This document shows positions 25,121 to 32,900 of a stretch of DNA of 64,000 bases, in pieces. The stretch lies in contig NZ_JAPSLK010000010.1 in NCBI RefSeq assembly GCF_031180885.1, positions 79,783 through 143,782 on the forward strand, given 5' to 3'. How positions within the stretch are numbered: the first letter of the stretch is position 1; each line of letters begins with the position of its first letter. The translations under genes and the position numbers were made by a program. The DNA comes from Saccharothrix sp. (GTDB lineage Bacteria; Actinomycetota; Actinomycetes; Mycobacteriales; Pseudonocardiaceae). Under the pieces are notes generated by a model, which was given only the letters and a program-made list of their open reading frames with translations, ran no database searches and was not told the DNA's origin.

Positions 25121-26488
25121 TCACAGCCCTGCCAGGTCCAGCAGTGCCCGCATGGTGTCCGCAGGCAGCGCCGGGTTTGCCCCTGCCGCTTGGACGACAG
25201 CGGTGACGTCGTCGGTGAGCAGGTCGTCCAAGACGGCCGCCGGCAGGCGCGGGTGGCGCGCGGCGGCGGTGCGGACGGCTTTGTCGTCATCGCGCGCCAA
25301 GGCGGTGAGGACGTCGGCGGGCAGGTCGGTTCCGCGGGCGGCGAGCACCCGTCGGGCCGGGTCGTCGGAGGCGGCGAGCGCGACGAACGCCGCCGGCGGG
25401 AAGTTGGGGTGCTCGGTGTGGCCCGGCCGGTGCTTCGTATCCTCGCCGTGCTCGATGACCAGGCGTTCGAGCACGTCTCCCGGGGCGTCGGGACGCCGTG
25501 CGGCGATCCGGCGAACGCCGAGGTCATCGTGCCGGTGCAACCGCTCGACCACGTCCGACGGCAGGTCGCGGCCGGCCGCGCCCGCGCGCCGGATGCCCGG
25601 GACCGGCGAGTCGAGGTGGCGGACGCGGTCGACCACGGGGAGGGCGTCCACCCAGCGAGGCCGCTCGTGGTCCAACATCGCCACCGCGACGAACGCCTCG
25701 CTGTCGTGCTCGTCCTCGGCCGCACCGACCAGGTGGGCGAACAACGCCCCGCGTCGGTCGTCGGGCAAGTCCTGGCGCAGCAGGACACGGGAGCGCACGT
25801 ACGGGCTCGGGTCGTCGGCCAGCCGGTCGCGCGCCTCGGGCGGCAGCGTCGGGTTGACCGCCAGCTGGGCGCGCAGCTCTTCGTCACCGGCCATGCACTG
25901 ACAGATTGCCTCCGGTGTCAACGCGGCATAGGCGGCGACCTCGGCCCGGGTCGCCTCGTCCGCCAGGAGTCGAGCGAGCAAGTCCTCGGGCACGGAAGGG
26001 TGCGGATAGCCCACCGCCGCCCGTCGCACGCGCGGGTCGGGGTCGGCGAGCAGTTCCCGTCTCAGTTCGACGGGCATGTCGACCCAGTTGCCGGCCACTG
26101 CGGCGCGCAGCAGCGGGTCCTGGTCACGGGCGAGGCCGGTGAGCCCGTCGGGGCCGGCGAGCACTGCGAGGTCGTCGGGCGTGACCCGGTTGCCCGCGGC
26201 GATCGTGTGCTCGACGAACCGCCGTCGGGCTTCGCGGACTTCGGCGTCCGGGTCCTCGGCGATCCTGCGCCGGACCGCGTCGGACCGGTCGGGACGGTCG
26301 AGGGCGAGCGCGACCTCCGGGCCGAAATCGGTCAGCAACCGCTCGGTGACCTCGTCGGGCAGCGCCTGCTGCCGCCAGGCCATCTCCGACGCGGTCTCGG
26401 GCAGGGCGGCCAGCCGGAGCAGGACGTCCGGTGGCGCTGAGGGGTTGGCCGCGATGCCGACCAGGGCTGCGCGCAAGCGAACGTCCAC
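25121..26488 (-). CDS. Leucine-rich-repeat-variant (LRV) protein
   Basis: The 455-residue protein is built of repeats of about 24 residues, such as LLADPDPRVRRAAVGYPHPS and LARDDDKAVRTAAARHP. These have the LRV pattern: an alpha-helical solenoid with alternating ALPP-type turns. It has no catalytic motif, signal or membrane segment. Proteins like this are common in actinomycetes and are of unknown role, probably protein–protein scaffolds. It starts at GTG. It seems unrelated to the surrounding biosynthetic genes. Confidence 0.8.
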   Translation of the reverse strand: MDVRLRAALVGIAANPSAPPDVLLRLAALPETASEMAWRQQALPDEVTERLLTDFGPEVALALDRPDRSDAVRRRIAEDPDAEVREARRRFVEHTIAAGNRVTPDDLAVLAGPDGLTGLARDQDPLLRAAVAGNWVDMPVELRRELLADPDPRVRRAAVGYPHPSVPEDLLARLLADEATRAEVAAYAALTPEAICQCMAGDEELRAQLAVNPTLPPEARDRLADDPSPYVRSRVLLRQDLPDDRRGALFAHLVGAAEDEHDSEAFVAVAMLDHERPRWVDALPVVDRVRHLDSPVPGIRRAGAAGRDLPSDVVERLHRHDDLGVRRIAARRPDAPGDVLERLVIEHGEDTKHRPGHTEHPNFPPAAFVALAASDDPARRVLAARGTDLPADVLTALARDDDKAVRTAAARHPRLPAAVLDDLLTDDVTAVVQAAGANPALPADTMRALLDLAGL

Positions 26489-26509
26489 CGCCGCACCCTA
26501 CGTGGCGGT

Positions 26510-26774
26510 TCAGCGGTCGACCCTCACCAGGCGGGCGGTGGTGGAGGGTGGGCGGCTGAGGAGGCGGGCGGCGCGGCCCGGGGACCCACTCGCATCCGCG
26601 TGTTGCCGGTCGTGGAGACGACTTCGGCGTGGTCGGGGAAGGCCAGGCCCCAGGCGGCGATGTCGGCGTCGGTGTTGTCGTGGACTTGGACGACGGCGAA
26701 CAGGCGGGCGCGTCGTCGGCCACCATCTCGGCGACCAAGGTGTCCAGGTCAGGCACCAGCTCGGTGTCGGTCAT
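26510..26774 (-). pseudogene. Small hypothetical protein with two frameshifts
   Basis: A convincing short gene is split over frames. It starts MTDTELVPDLDTLVAEMVADD, continues one frame over as LFAVVQVHDNTDADIAAWGL and FPDHAEVVSTTGNTRMRVG, then shifts again to RAARLLSRPPSTTARLVRV and a stop. The shifts fall near 26695 and 26575. Either the gene is decayed or the sequence has two indel errors. It diverges from the XRE regulator across an AT-rich gap. Function is unknown. Confidence 0.4.
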
Positions 26775-26883
26775 GGCGCAACGCTGGCGATTGAAATTCA
26801 GTTTGATGTGTAGGTGACACGGAGTCCGCTCGATGGAGTGAATGGCAGCCGGGTCAATCGGGCGGTCGGGCAGACTCCGGGCT
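26775..26883. promoter_or_regulatory. AT-rich divergent promoter of the XRE gene
   Basis: This gap contains TTGAAATTCAGTTTGATGTG at 26791–26810, unusually AT-rich for the region. It includes the small inverted repeat TGAA-A-TTCA. It fits a promoter/operator for the XRE regulator and the divergent small gene. Confidence 0.35.
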
Positions 26884-27723
26884 GTGATCACACCCGACCC
26901 CGGTCCGATCGTGCAGCGCATCCTGCTGGGTGCCGAGCTGCGCGACGCGCGAGAGGCCGCCGGGCTGTCCAGTGCCGACGCCGGCAAGGCGCTCGGCTTT
27001 TACTCCGGGAAGCTGTCGAAGGTCGAGCAGGGCGACCTGCAGGTCAGCGAGAAGGACCTGGCGAAGATCGTCCGGATCTACGGGATTCCCGAGGTCGCCC
27101 AGCCGGAGCTGCGGCGGCTGGCGACCGAGTCGCGTCGCAAGCTGCCGCCGGCCCGGGTGCCGGAGCACTCGGTGAAGTACGTGAACCTGGAGCGCGCGGC
27201 CACCGAGTTGAAGGTCTTCAACATCGACTGCGTCCCGGGCATCGTCCAGACCGCCGACTACGCCAGGGCACTGCTGGAGCGGTCGGTGACCGCCTCGGCG
27301 ACCGATGTCGACCGGATGGCCGAGGACCGGGCCAAGCGCCTGGAGTGGATGAAGTCGGACGGTGCGCCACGCCTGTGGCTGGTGCTCAGCGAAGAGGCTC
27401 TCCACCGCGAGATCGGCGGTCCGGAGGTGATGCGGGCGCAGCTCGCCGAGCTGCGCGCGTTGGGCAAGCTGCCGCATGTGTGCGTGCAGGTCATACCGTT
27501 CGACGCCGGCGCGCACGCTTCCCACGGTGTCGCCTTCACGATCCTGACGCTGCTCGCGGGGCGACCGGGGATCGTCTACGTCGAAGGGCTGACCGCGTCG
27601 GACTACCTGGGGCGCGAGCACGTCCGGACCTACAACCTGGCTTTCGACAGCCTCCGGGCCAACGCCTTGAGCGAGCAGCGCACGGTTGAGAAGATCAATC
27701 GGCGTATTCGCGAGCTGTCTTAG
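26884..27723 (+). CDS. XRE-family regulator (DUF5753 type)
   Basis: The 279-residue protein has an N-terminal helix-turn-helix (about residues 15–75, LRDAREAAGLSSADAGKALG then SKVEQGDLQVS). A DUF5753-type ligand-like C-terminal domain follows (FNIDCVPGIVQTADYARALL, MRAQLAELRAL). This is the WhiJ/BldB-associated regulator class of actinomycetes. The GTG at 26884 was preferred over an ATG 14 codons earlier because the family begins close to the HTH. A DUF397 gene follows after 8 bp, the usual partner. The pair probably acts as its own developmental regulatory or antitoxin-like module rather than as part of the polyketide pathway. Confidence 0.85.
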   Translation: MITPDPGPIVQRILLGAELRDAREAAGLSSADAGKALGFYSGKLSKVEQGDLQVSEKDLAKIVRIYGIPEVAQPELRRLATESRRKLPPARVPEHSVKYVNLERAATELKVFNIDCVPGIVQTADYARALLERSVTASATDVDRMAEDRAKRLEWMKSDGAPRLWLVLSEEALHREIGGPEVMRAQLAELRALGKLPHVCVQVIPFDAGAHASHGVAFTILTLLAGRPGIVYVEGLTASDYLGREHVRTYNLAFDSLRANALSEQRTVEKINRRIRELS

Positions 27724-27731
27724 GAGCGGCC

Positions 27732-27893
27732 ATGTGGCGGAAGTCGTCGCGCAGTGGTGGGGCGCAGAACTGTGTCGAGGTGGCTCGGTCCGCGGAACGG
27801 GCGGCGGTGCGGGACACGAAGAGGCGGGAGGCGGGGACGTTGGTGTTCCGGCCGGTGGCCTTCCAGGCGTTCCTCAACGCCCTCAAGCGGTGA
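27732..27893 (+). CDS. DUF397 protein, 53 aa
   Basis: This short gene encodes a DUF397 protein with the family hallmark WRKSSRSGGAQNCVEVA, then VRDTKRREAGTLVFRPVAF. It starts eight bases after the XRE stop, behind TAGGAG. DUF397 proteins are regularly paired with DUF5753 XRE regulators and are thought to counter or modulate them. Confidence 0.88.
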   Translation: MWRKSSRSGGAQNCVEVARSAERAAVRDTKRREAGTLVFRPVAFQAFLNALKR

Positions 27894-27895
27894 GA

Positions 27896-27933
27896 ACGGC
27901 CCACCGACCGGAGGGGAGCGGTCGGTGGGCCGT
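27896..27933. terminator. Bidirectional hairpin terminator
   Basis: A perfect 15-bp stem (ACGGCCCACCGACCG with its complement) with an 8-base loop lies between the convergent DUF397 and aminotransferase 2 genes. Confidence 0.7.
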
Positions 27934-27962
27934 CGGTGACAGCCGACCCCCGGGGGTTCGGG

Positions 27963-29411
27963 TCAGCCGGGTAGCAGGACCGACGGGTTGTCGCGCAGGG
28001 CCGTGCAGGCGGCGCGCAGGCCCGTGGCCAGTTGGGCGATCTGCTCGTCGGTGATGAAGACCGACGGCTCGAACCGCAGGGTGTGGGTGGCGCTCGCGGT
28101 GGGGAAGACGCGCACGCGGTGGGCGTTGAGCAGGTAGCCGGCCAGCACGTAGCCGAGCAGGCCCTGCCCGGCCAGCTCACCCACCGGGCCGGGCGCGCCG
28201 GTCTGGTCGTGGAACTCCAGGCCGAGCATCAGGCCGCGACCGCGCACGTCGGCGACCACGGTCGGGAACTCGGCCTGGACCGCGCGCAACGCCGACTCCA
28301 GCGCCGCGCCCCGTTCCGCCGCACGCCCGCACGCGTCGAGCCGCTCGACCAGCTCGACCACCCGCGTGCCGATGTGGCAGGAGAACGCGTCCTTGGCGAA
28401 CGTGGAGCTGTGCACCAGCTCGAAGTCCGGCACGTACTTCGACTGCCGCATCAGCGTCACCGCCGACTTGGCGACGCCGCCGCCCAGCGCCTTGGCCAGC
28501 AGCACGTAGTCGCCGAGCAGCCCGACGTGCGACGACGCGAAGAACGCGCCGGTCCGGCCGACACCGGTCTGGATCTCGTCCACCACCACCGGGAAGCCGC
28601 CCGCGTCGGCCGCGGCCCGGATGTCGGCGGCCACCTCGGCGTCGAGGACGTGGATGCCGCCTTCGCCCTGGATCGGCTCGACGAAGAACGCGGCGATCAC
28701 CGGCAGGTCCCGTTCCACCAACCGGCCGTCCTGGACGTCGAGCAGCGTGACGCGGCACGCCTCGACCTCCTTGGCGACCTCGCCGCCGGACACGAACCGC
28801 GCCTGCACCGCCAGCGTCCGGAACGGCAGCCGGTAGCCGGCGTTGTGGGTCAGCTGCACGCTGCCCGCGAGCTTGCCGTGGAACGAGCCTTCCAGCGTGA
28901 GGAACACCGGCGGCGTGTCGTACCGGCTCTCGTTGTGCTCGCGCACCCGTTCGGCGAGGTCGGCGGGCGCGTCGGCCAAATGCGCCTCGATCTCCTCCCG
29001 CAGCGCCGCCACCCGCGCGCCGCGGGCCATCTCGGCGTGCTTCAACGCGATCTCGACGGCCTCGGCGCCGGTGCTGGCGAAGATCGCCGAGTACGGCTCG
29101 TCGGTGCCGAACTCCCGCCACAGCACGCGGTTGAGCGCGAGGGCCAGGTCGTTGGCGTAGGGGTGGTAGGAGAACTGGGCGTGCACCGGGACCTGCCGCG
29201 CCAGCAGGTCCCGCGCGTGCGCCACGATCTCCGGGTGGTTGTGGCCCAGCACCAGCGAGCCGTAGCCGCCGACGAAGTCCACCACCGGCACCTCGTCGCC
29301 GGCGGGCCTGCGCCACCACAGCGTGTCCGCTTCGCCGCGCACGTACTCGGCGTCCAGCCCCAGCTGGGACAACAGGCCACCCAGGTGCGCCTCGGCCAGT
29401 CGCGGCCGCAT
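27963..29411 (-). CDS. Class III PLP aminotransferase 2
   Basis: This 482-residue paralog of the aminotransferase at 14368 keeps all landmarks. The PLP lysine is K307 in VLLAKALGGG, with STGAEAVEIALKHAE and VVDEIQTGVGRTGAFF also present. Both share LEGSFHGKLAGSVQLTHN or a close version. Two transaminases in one cluster is one more than the aldehyde needs. They may act on different carbonyls, or one may have taken over a different amine acceptor. Its start lies one base after the NTF2-like gene's stop, so the pair is coupled and divergent from the PKS operon. Confidence 0.88.
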   Translation of the reverse strand: MRPRLAEAHLGGLLSQLGLDAEYVRGEADTLWWRRPAGDEVPVVDFVGGYGSLVLGHNHPEIVAHARDLLARQVPVHAQFSYHPYANDLALALNRVLWREFGTDEPYSAIFASTGAEAVEIALKHAEMARGARVAALREEIEAHLADAPADLAERVREHNESRYDTPPVFLTLEGSFHGKLAGSVQLTHNAGYRLPFRTLAVQARFVSGGEVAKEVEACRVTLLDVQDGRLVERDLPVIAAFFVEPIQGEGGIHVLDAEVAADIRAAADAGGFPVVVDEIQTGVGRTGAFFASSHVGLLGDYVLLAKALGGGVAKSAVTLMRQSKYVPDFELVHSSTFAKDAFSCHIGTRVVELVERLDACGRAAERGAALESALRAVQAEFPTVVADVRGRGLMLGLEFHDQTGAPGPVGELAGQGLLGYVLAGYLLNAHRVRVFPTASATHTLRFEPSVFITDEQIAQLATGLRAACTALRDNPSVLLPG

Positions 29412-29412
29412 G

Positions 29413-29787
29413 TCAGTCGTCGCCGAAGGGGTTGTCGATGGCGTAGCGCCACTTGCCGTCCGGGCCCTTGCGCAGCACGTCCAGGCCGGTGCCGGACAGC
29501 GGCTCCTCGCCCTCGATGTCGAACGACCAGTCGACCACCAGCAGCGCGGTGTCGCCGGTCACGTACGACTCCTTGAGCTCGGCGCGCATCACCGGGCGCT
29601 TGGCCATGAACTCCTTCACGGCCTGCGCGTGCTCGGCGCCGCTGACGGGGTTCTCCGGGTCCCACACCGACACCGCGTCCTCGGTGTAGAGCGACAGGAC
29701 GGCGTCGACGTCGCCCGAGTTCATCGCGCGGACGTACAGCGCGGTCATTTTGGTGGCGTCCTCGGGCAGCGGGAAGTTCGTGGTCAT
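29413..29787 (-). CDS. NTF2/SnoaL-like protein 2
   Basis: This 124-residue protein reads as a typical SnoaL/DUF4440-like fold: MTALYVRAMNSGDVDAVLSL near the N-terminus, then LYTEDAVSVWDPENPVSG, and strands ALLVVDWSFDI and WRYAIDNPF. It is related in size and fold to the protein at 22481. It is coupled to aminotransferase 2 (one base between stop and start), suggesting that the two act one after the other, perhaps amination and cyclisation. The ATG follows AAAAGGACTGG. Confidence 0.75.
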   Translation of the reverse strand: MTTNFPLPEDATKMTALYVRAMNSGDVDAVLSLYTEDAVSVWDPENPVSGAEHAQAVKEFMAKRPVMRAELKESYVTGDTALLVVDWSFDIEGEEPLSGTGLDVLRKGPDGKWRYAIDNPFGDD

Positions 29788-29967
29788 GGGGACCAGTCCT
29801 TTTCTCGGGGTTGGCCGGAATGACGGGAACGACGTTAACCAGGACCCGGTCACGCGCCGGTAATCCGCCGACCGGAGAACGTTCGACGACCGTTTCATGA
29901 CTGGGTCGGTGGAATTCATCGGTAGAACCGGAGATCGGAAACCATCCCGCTCGCGAAGGGCTTGTCG
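29788..29967. promoter_or_regulatory. Divergent promoter region of the PKS operon
   Basis: This 180-bp gap separates the NTF2/aminotransferase pair from the PKS genes and must carry both promoters. GCCGGTAATCCGC at 29856–29868 resembles GCCGGTTATTCCG upstream of the NTF2 gene at 22481 and CCCGGTAATCGGA upstream of the aminotransferase at 14368. No clear SARP heptamer repeats were found by eye. Confidence 0.4.
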
Positions 29968-32900
29968 ATGACGAACCTGGACGACACGGTCGCGGTGGTC
30001 GGTGTGTCCTGCCGGCTGCCCCGTGCGGCCGACCCGGCCGCGTTCTGGCGGCTGCTGCGCGACGGCCGGGACGCGGTGACCGAGGTGCCCGCGGACCGGT
30101 GGGAGACCCTGTCGCCGGAGACGAAGGCGGTGCGCGGGGCGCGGTACGGCGCGTTCCTGGACGCGGTCGGCGACTTCGACGCCGGGTTCTTCGGCATCTC
30201 GCCGCGCGAGGCCGCCGCCACCGACCCGCAGCAGCGGCTGGTGCTGGAGCTGGCCTGGGAGGCGTTGGAGGACGCCGGGATCGTGCCCGGGTCGTTGGCG
30301 GGCACGGCGGCATCGGTGTTCGTGGGCTCGTTGCGCGACGACTACGCCGGGCTGGTGCTCGGGCGCGGCGCGATCACGCAGCACACCAACACCGGCACGC
30401 ACCGAGGCATCATCGCCAACCGGGTGTCCTACGCGCTGGACCTGCGCGGTCCCAGCGTCGTCGTGGACACCGCGCAGTCGTCGTCGCTGGTCGCGGTGCA
30501 CCTCGCGGCGGAGAGCGTGCGCAGCGGTGAGTCGCCGCTGGCGCTGGCGGCGGGCGTGAACCTGAACATCCTCGCCGAGGGAGCGCTGGGCGCTGACAGG
30601 TTCGGCGGCCTGTCACCTGACGGCCGGTGCTTCACCTTCGACGCGCGGGCCAACGGGTACGTGCGCGGCGAGGGTGCGGCGGTGCTGGTGCTCAAGCCGT
30701 TGCGGGCGGCGCTGGCCGACGGCGACGACGTGTACGCGGTGATCCGGGGCAGCGCGGTCAACAACGACGGCGCGACGCCGGGCCTGACCGTGCCGCGGCC
30801 CGCGGCGCAGGCGGCGGTCGTGCGGGCGGCGCAGCGGCGGGCCGGGGTGGACGCCGAGGTGGTGCAGTACGTGGAGCTGCACGGCACCGGCACGCCGGTC
30901 GGCGACCCGATCGAGGCGGCCGGGTTGGGCGAGGTGTTCGCGGGCCGGTCCGAGCCGCTGCCGGTCGGGTCGGTGAAGACCAACATCGGGCACCTGGAGG
31001 GCGCGGCGGGCATCGTCGGCCTGCTGAAGTCGGTGCTCGCCATCCGCCACCGCGAACTGCCCGCGAGCCTGAACTTCACCACGCCCAACCCCGAGCTGCG
31101 CTTGGACGAGCGCAACCTCACCGTCCACACGGGACGCGGATCGTGGCCGCACCCCGACCGGCCGCTGGTGGCGGGCGTCAGCTCGTTCGGCATGGGCGGC
31201 ACGAACTGCCACGTGGTCGTCTCCGAACCGCCCGCCGTCGCGGCCGCCGACGCGCCGACGGTGACGAGCGCAGGTTCGGCGGGTGCCGGGTCGGTGCCGG
31301 GCGGTGGTTCGGCGGCCGGCGCCGAGGCGGCCGGTGATGGCGCTCGGTTCGCGGTCGTGCCCGTGTCCGGGCGCACGCCCGAGGCGTTGCGGGCGCACGC
31401 AGCCCTCATCCGCGGCACCGAGGGTGAGCCGCGCGACCTCGGCTGGTCGCTGGCCACCACGCGCACCTCGTTCGAGCACCGGGCGGTGGTGGTCGCGTCC
31501 GACCGCGACTCCCTCGACGCGGGCCTGGACGCCATCGCGACGGGAGTGCCCGCACCGCACGTCGTCAGCGGCACGGTCGGGGACGGCACGCTCGGTGTCG
31601 TCTTCACCGGTCAGGGTGCCCAGCGCGCGGGCATGGGCGCGCAGCTGCACCGCGCGTTCCCGGTGTTCGCGGAGGCCTTCGACGAGGTGTGCGCGCACCT
31701 CGACCCCGGCCTGCGTGACGTCATCGCCTCCGGCGACGGGCTGGACGACACCGCGTGGACCCAGCCCGCGCTGTTCGCGGTCGAGGTGGCCGCCTACCGG
31801 CTGGCCGAGTCGTGGGGCCTCACGCCGCGGGTCGTGCTGGGTCACTCCATCGGCGAGATCGCCGCCGCCCACGTCGCCGGCATCCTGTCCCTGCCCGACG
31901 CCTGCGCCCTGGTGAGCGCGCGCGGCAGGTTGATGAGCGCGCTGCCCCCGGGCGGCGCGATGGTCGCGGTGGAGGCGGCCGAGGACGAGCTGGACCTGCC
32001 CGACGGCGTCGCGCTGGCCGCGGTCAACGGTCCGCGCTCAGTGGTGCTGTCGGGCCGCGAGGACGCCGTCCTGGCCTATGCCCGAGGGCTGGGCCGCCGC
32101 ACGAAGCAGCTCACCGTCAGCCACGCGTTCCACTCGCCGCTGATGGACCCGATGCTGGACGAGTTCCGCGACGTCGTGCGCGGCCTCACGTTCCACGAGC
32201 CGGTCATCCCGGTGGTGTCGACCGTGCGGCCCGACGCCGACCTCACCGACCCCGAGCACTGGGTCCGCCAGGTCCGCGAGCCGGTCCGCTTCCTGCAGGC
32301 CGTGCGAGCCCTGGACGTCACCACGCTGGTCGAGGCGGGACCGGACGGCGTGTGCTCGGCGATGGCGGCCGAGGCGGGCGTGCGCGCGTTCCCGATGATG
32401 CGCAAGGGCCACGACGAGGTGACCACCGCGCTGACCGCGTTCGCCGCAGCGCACGCGCGTGGCGTGGCCGTGGACTGGTCCGCCCTGCACGTCGGGCGGC
32501 GGATCAAGCTGCCCACCTACCCGTTCCAGCGCGAACGGCACTGGCTCGACGAGCGGGCCGAGCCCGTCGTGGTCGAGCGGTCGGCGGACGTCTCCCGGCT
32601 GGTGCTGCACCACGTCGCCGCGGTGCTCGGCACGGAACCGGGCAAGGTCGACGCCCGCCGCCCGTTCCGCGACCTGGGGTTCGACTCGCTGATGGGCGTC
32701 GAGCTGCGCGAGAACCTGGCCGCCGCGACCGGCCGCGACCTGCCCACCGGCCTGCTGTTCGAGCACCCCACCCCGCAGGCCGTGATCGCCTGCCTGCGGC
32801 GGGACGACGTCACCGAGGAGACGTTCGAGCGGCTGGAGCAGGACGACGAGCCGATCGCGATCGTCGGCATGGCGTGCCGCTTCCCGGGTGGCGTGGAGTC

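Noticed and set aside
29788..29967. SARP heptamer direct repeats (TCGAG-type) in the PKS promoter
   Set aside because: No convincing set of evenly spaced heptamers was found by eye; only the weak GCCGGTAATCC element is reported.
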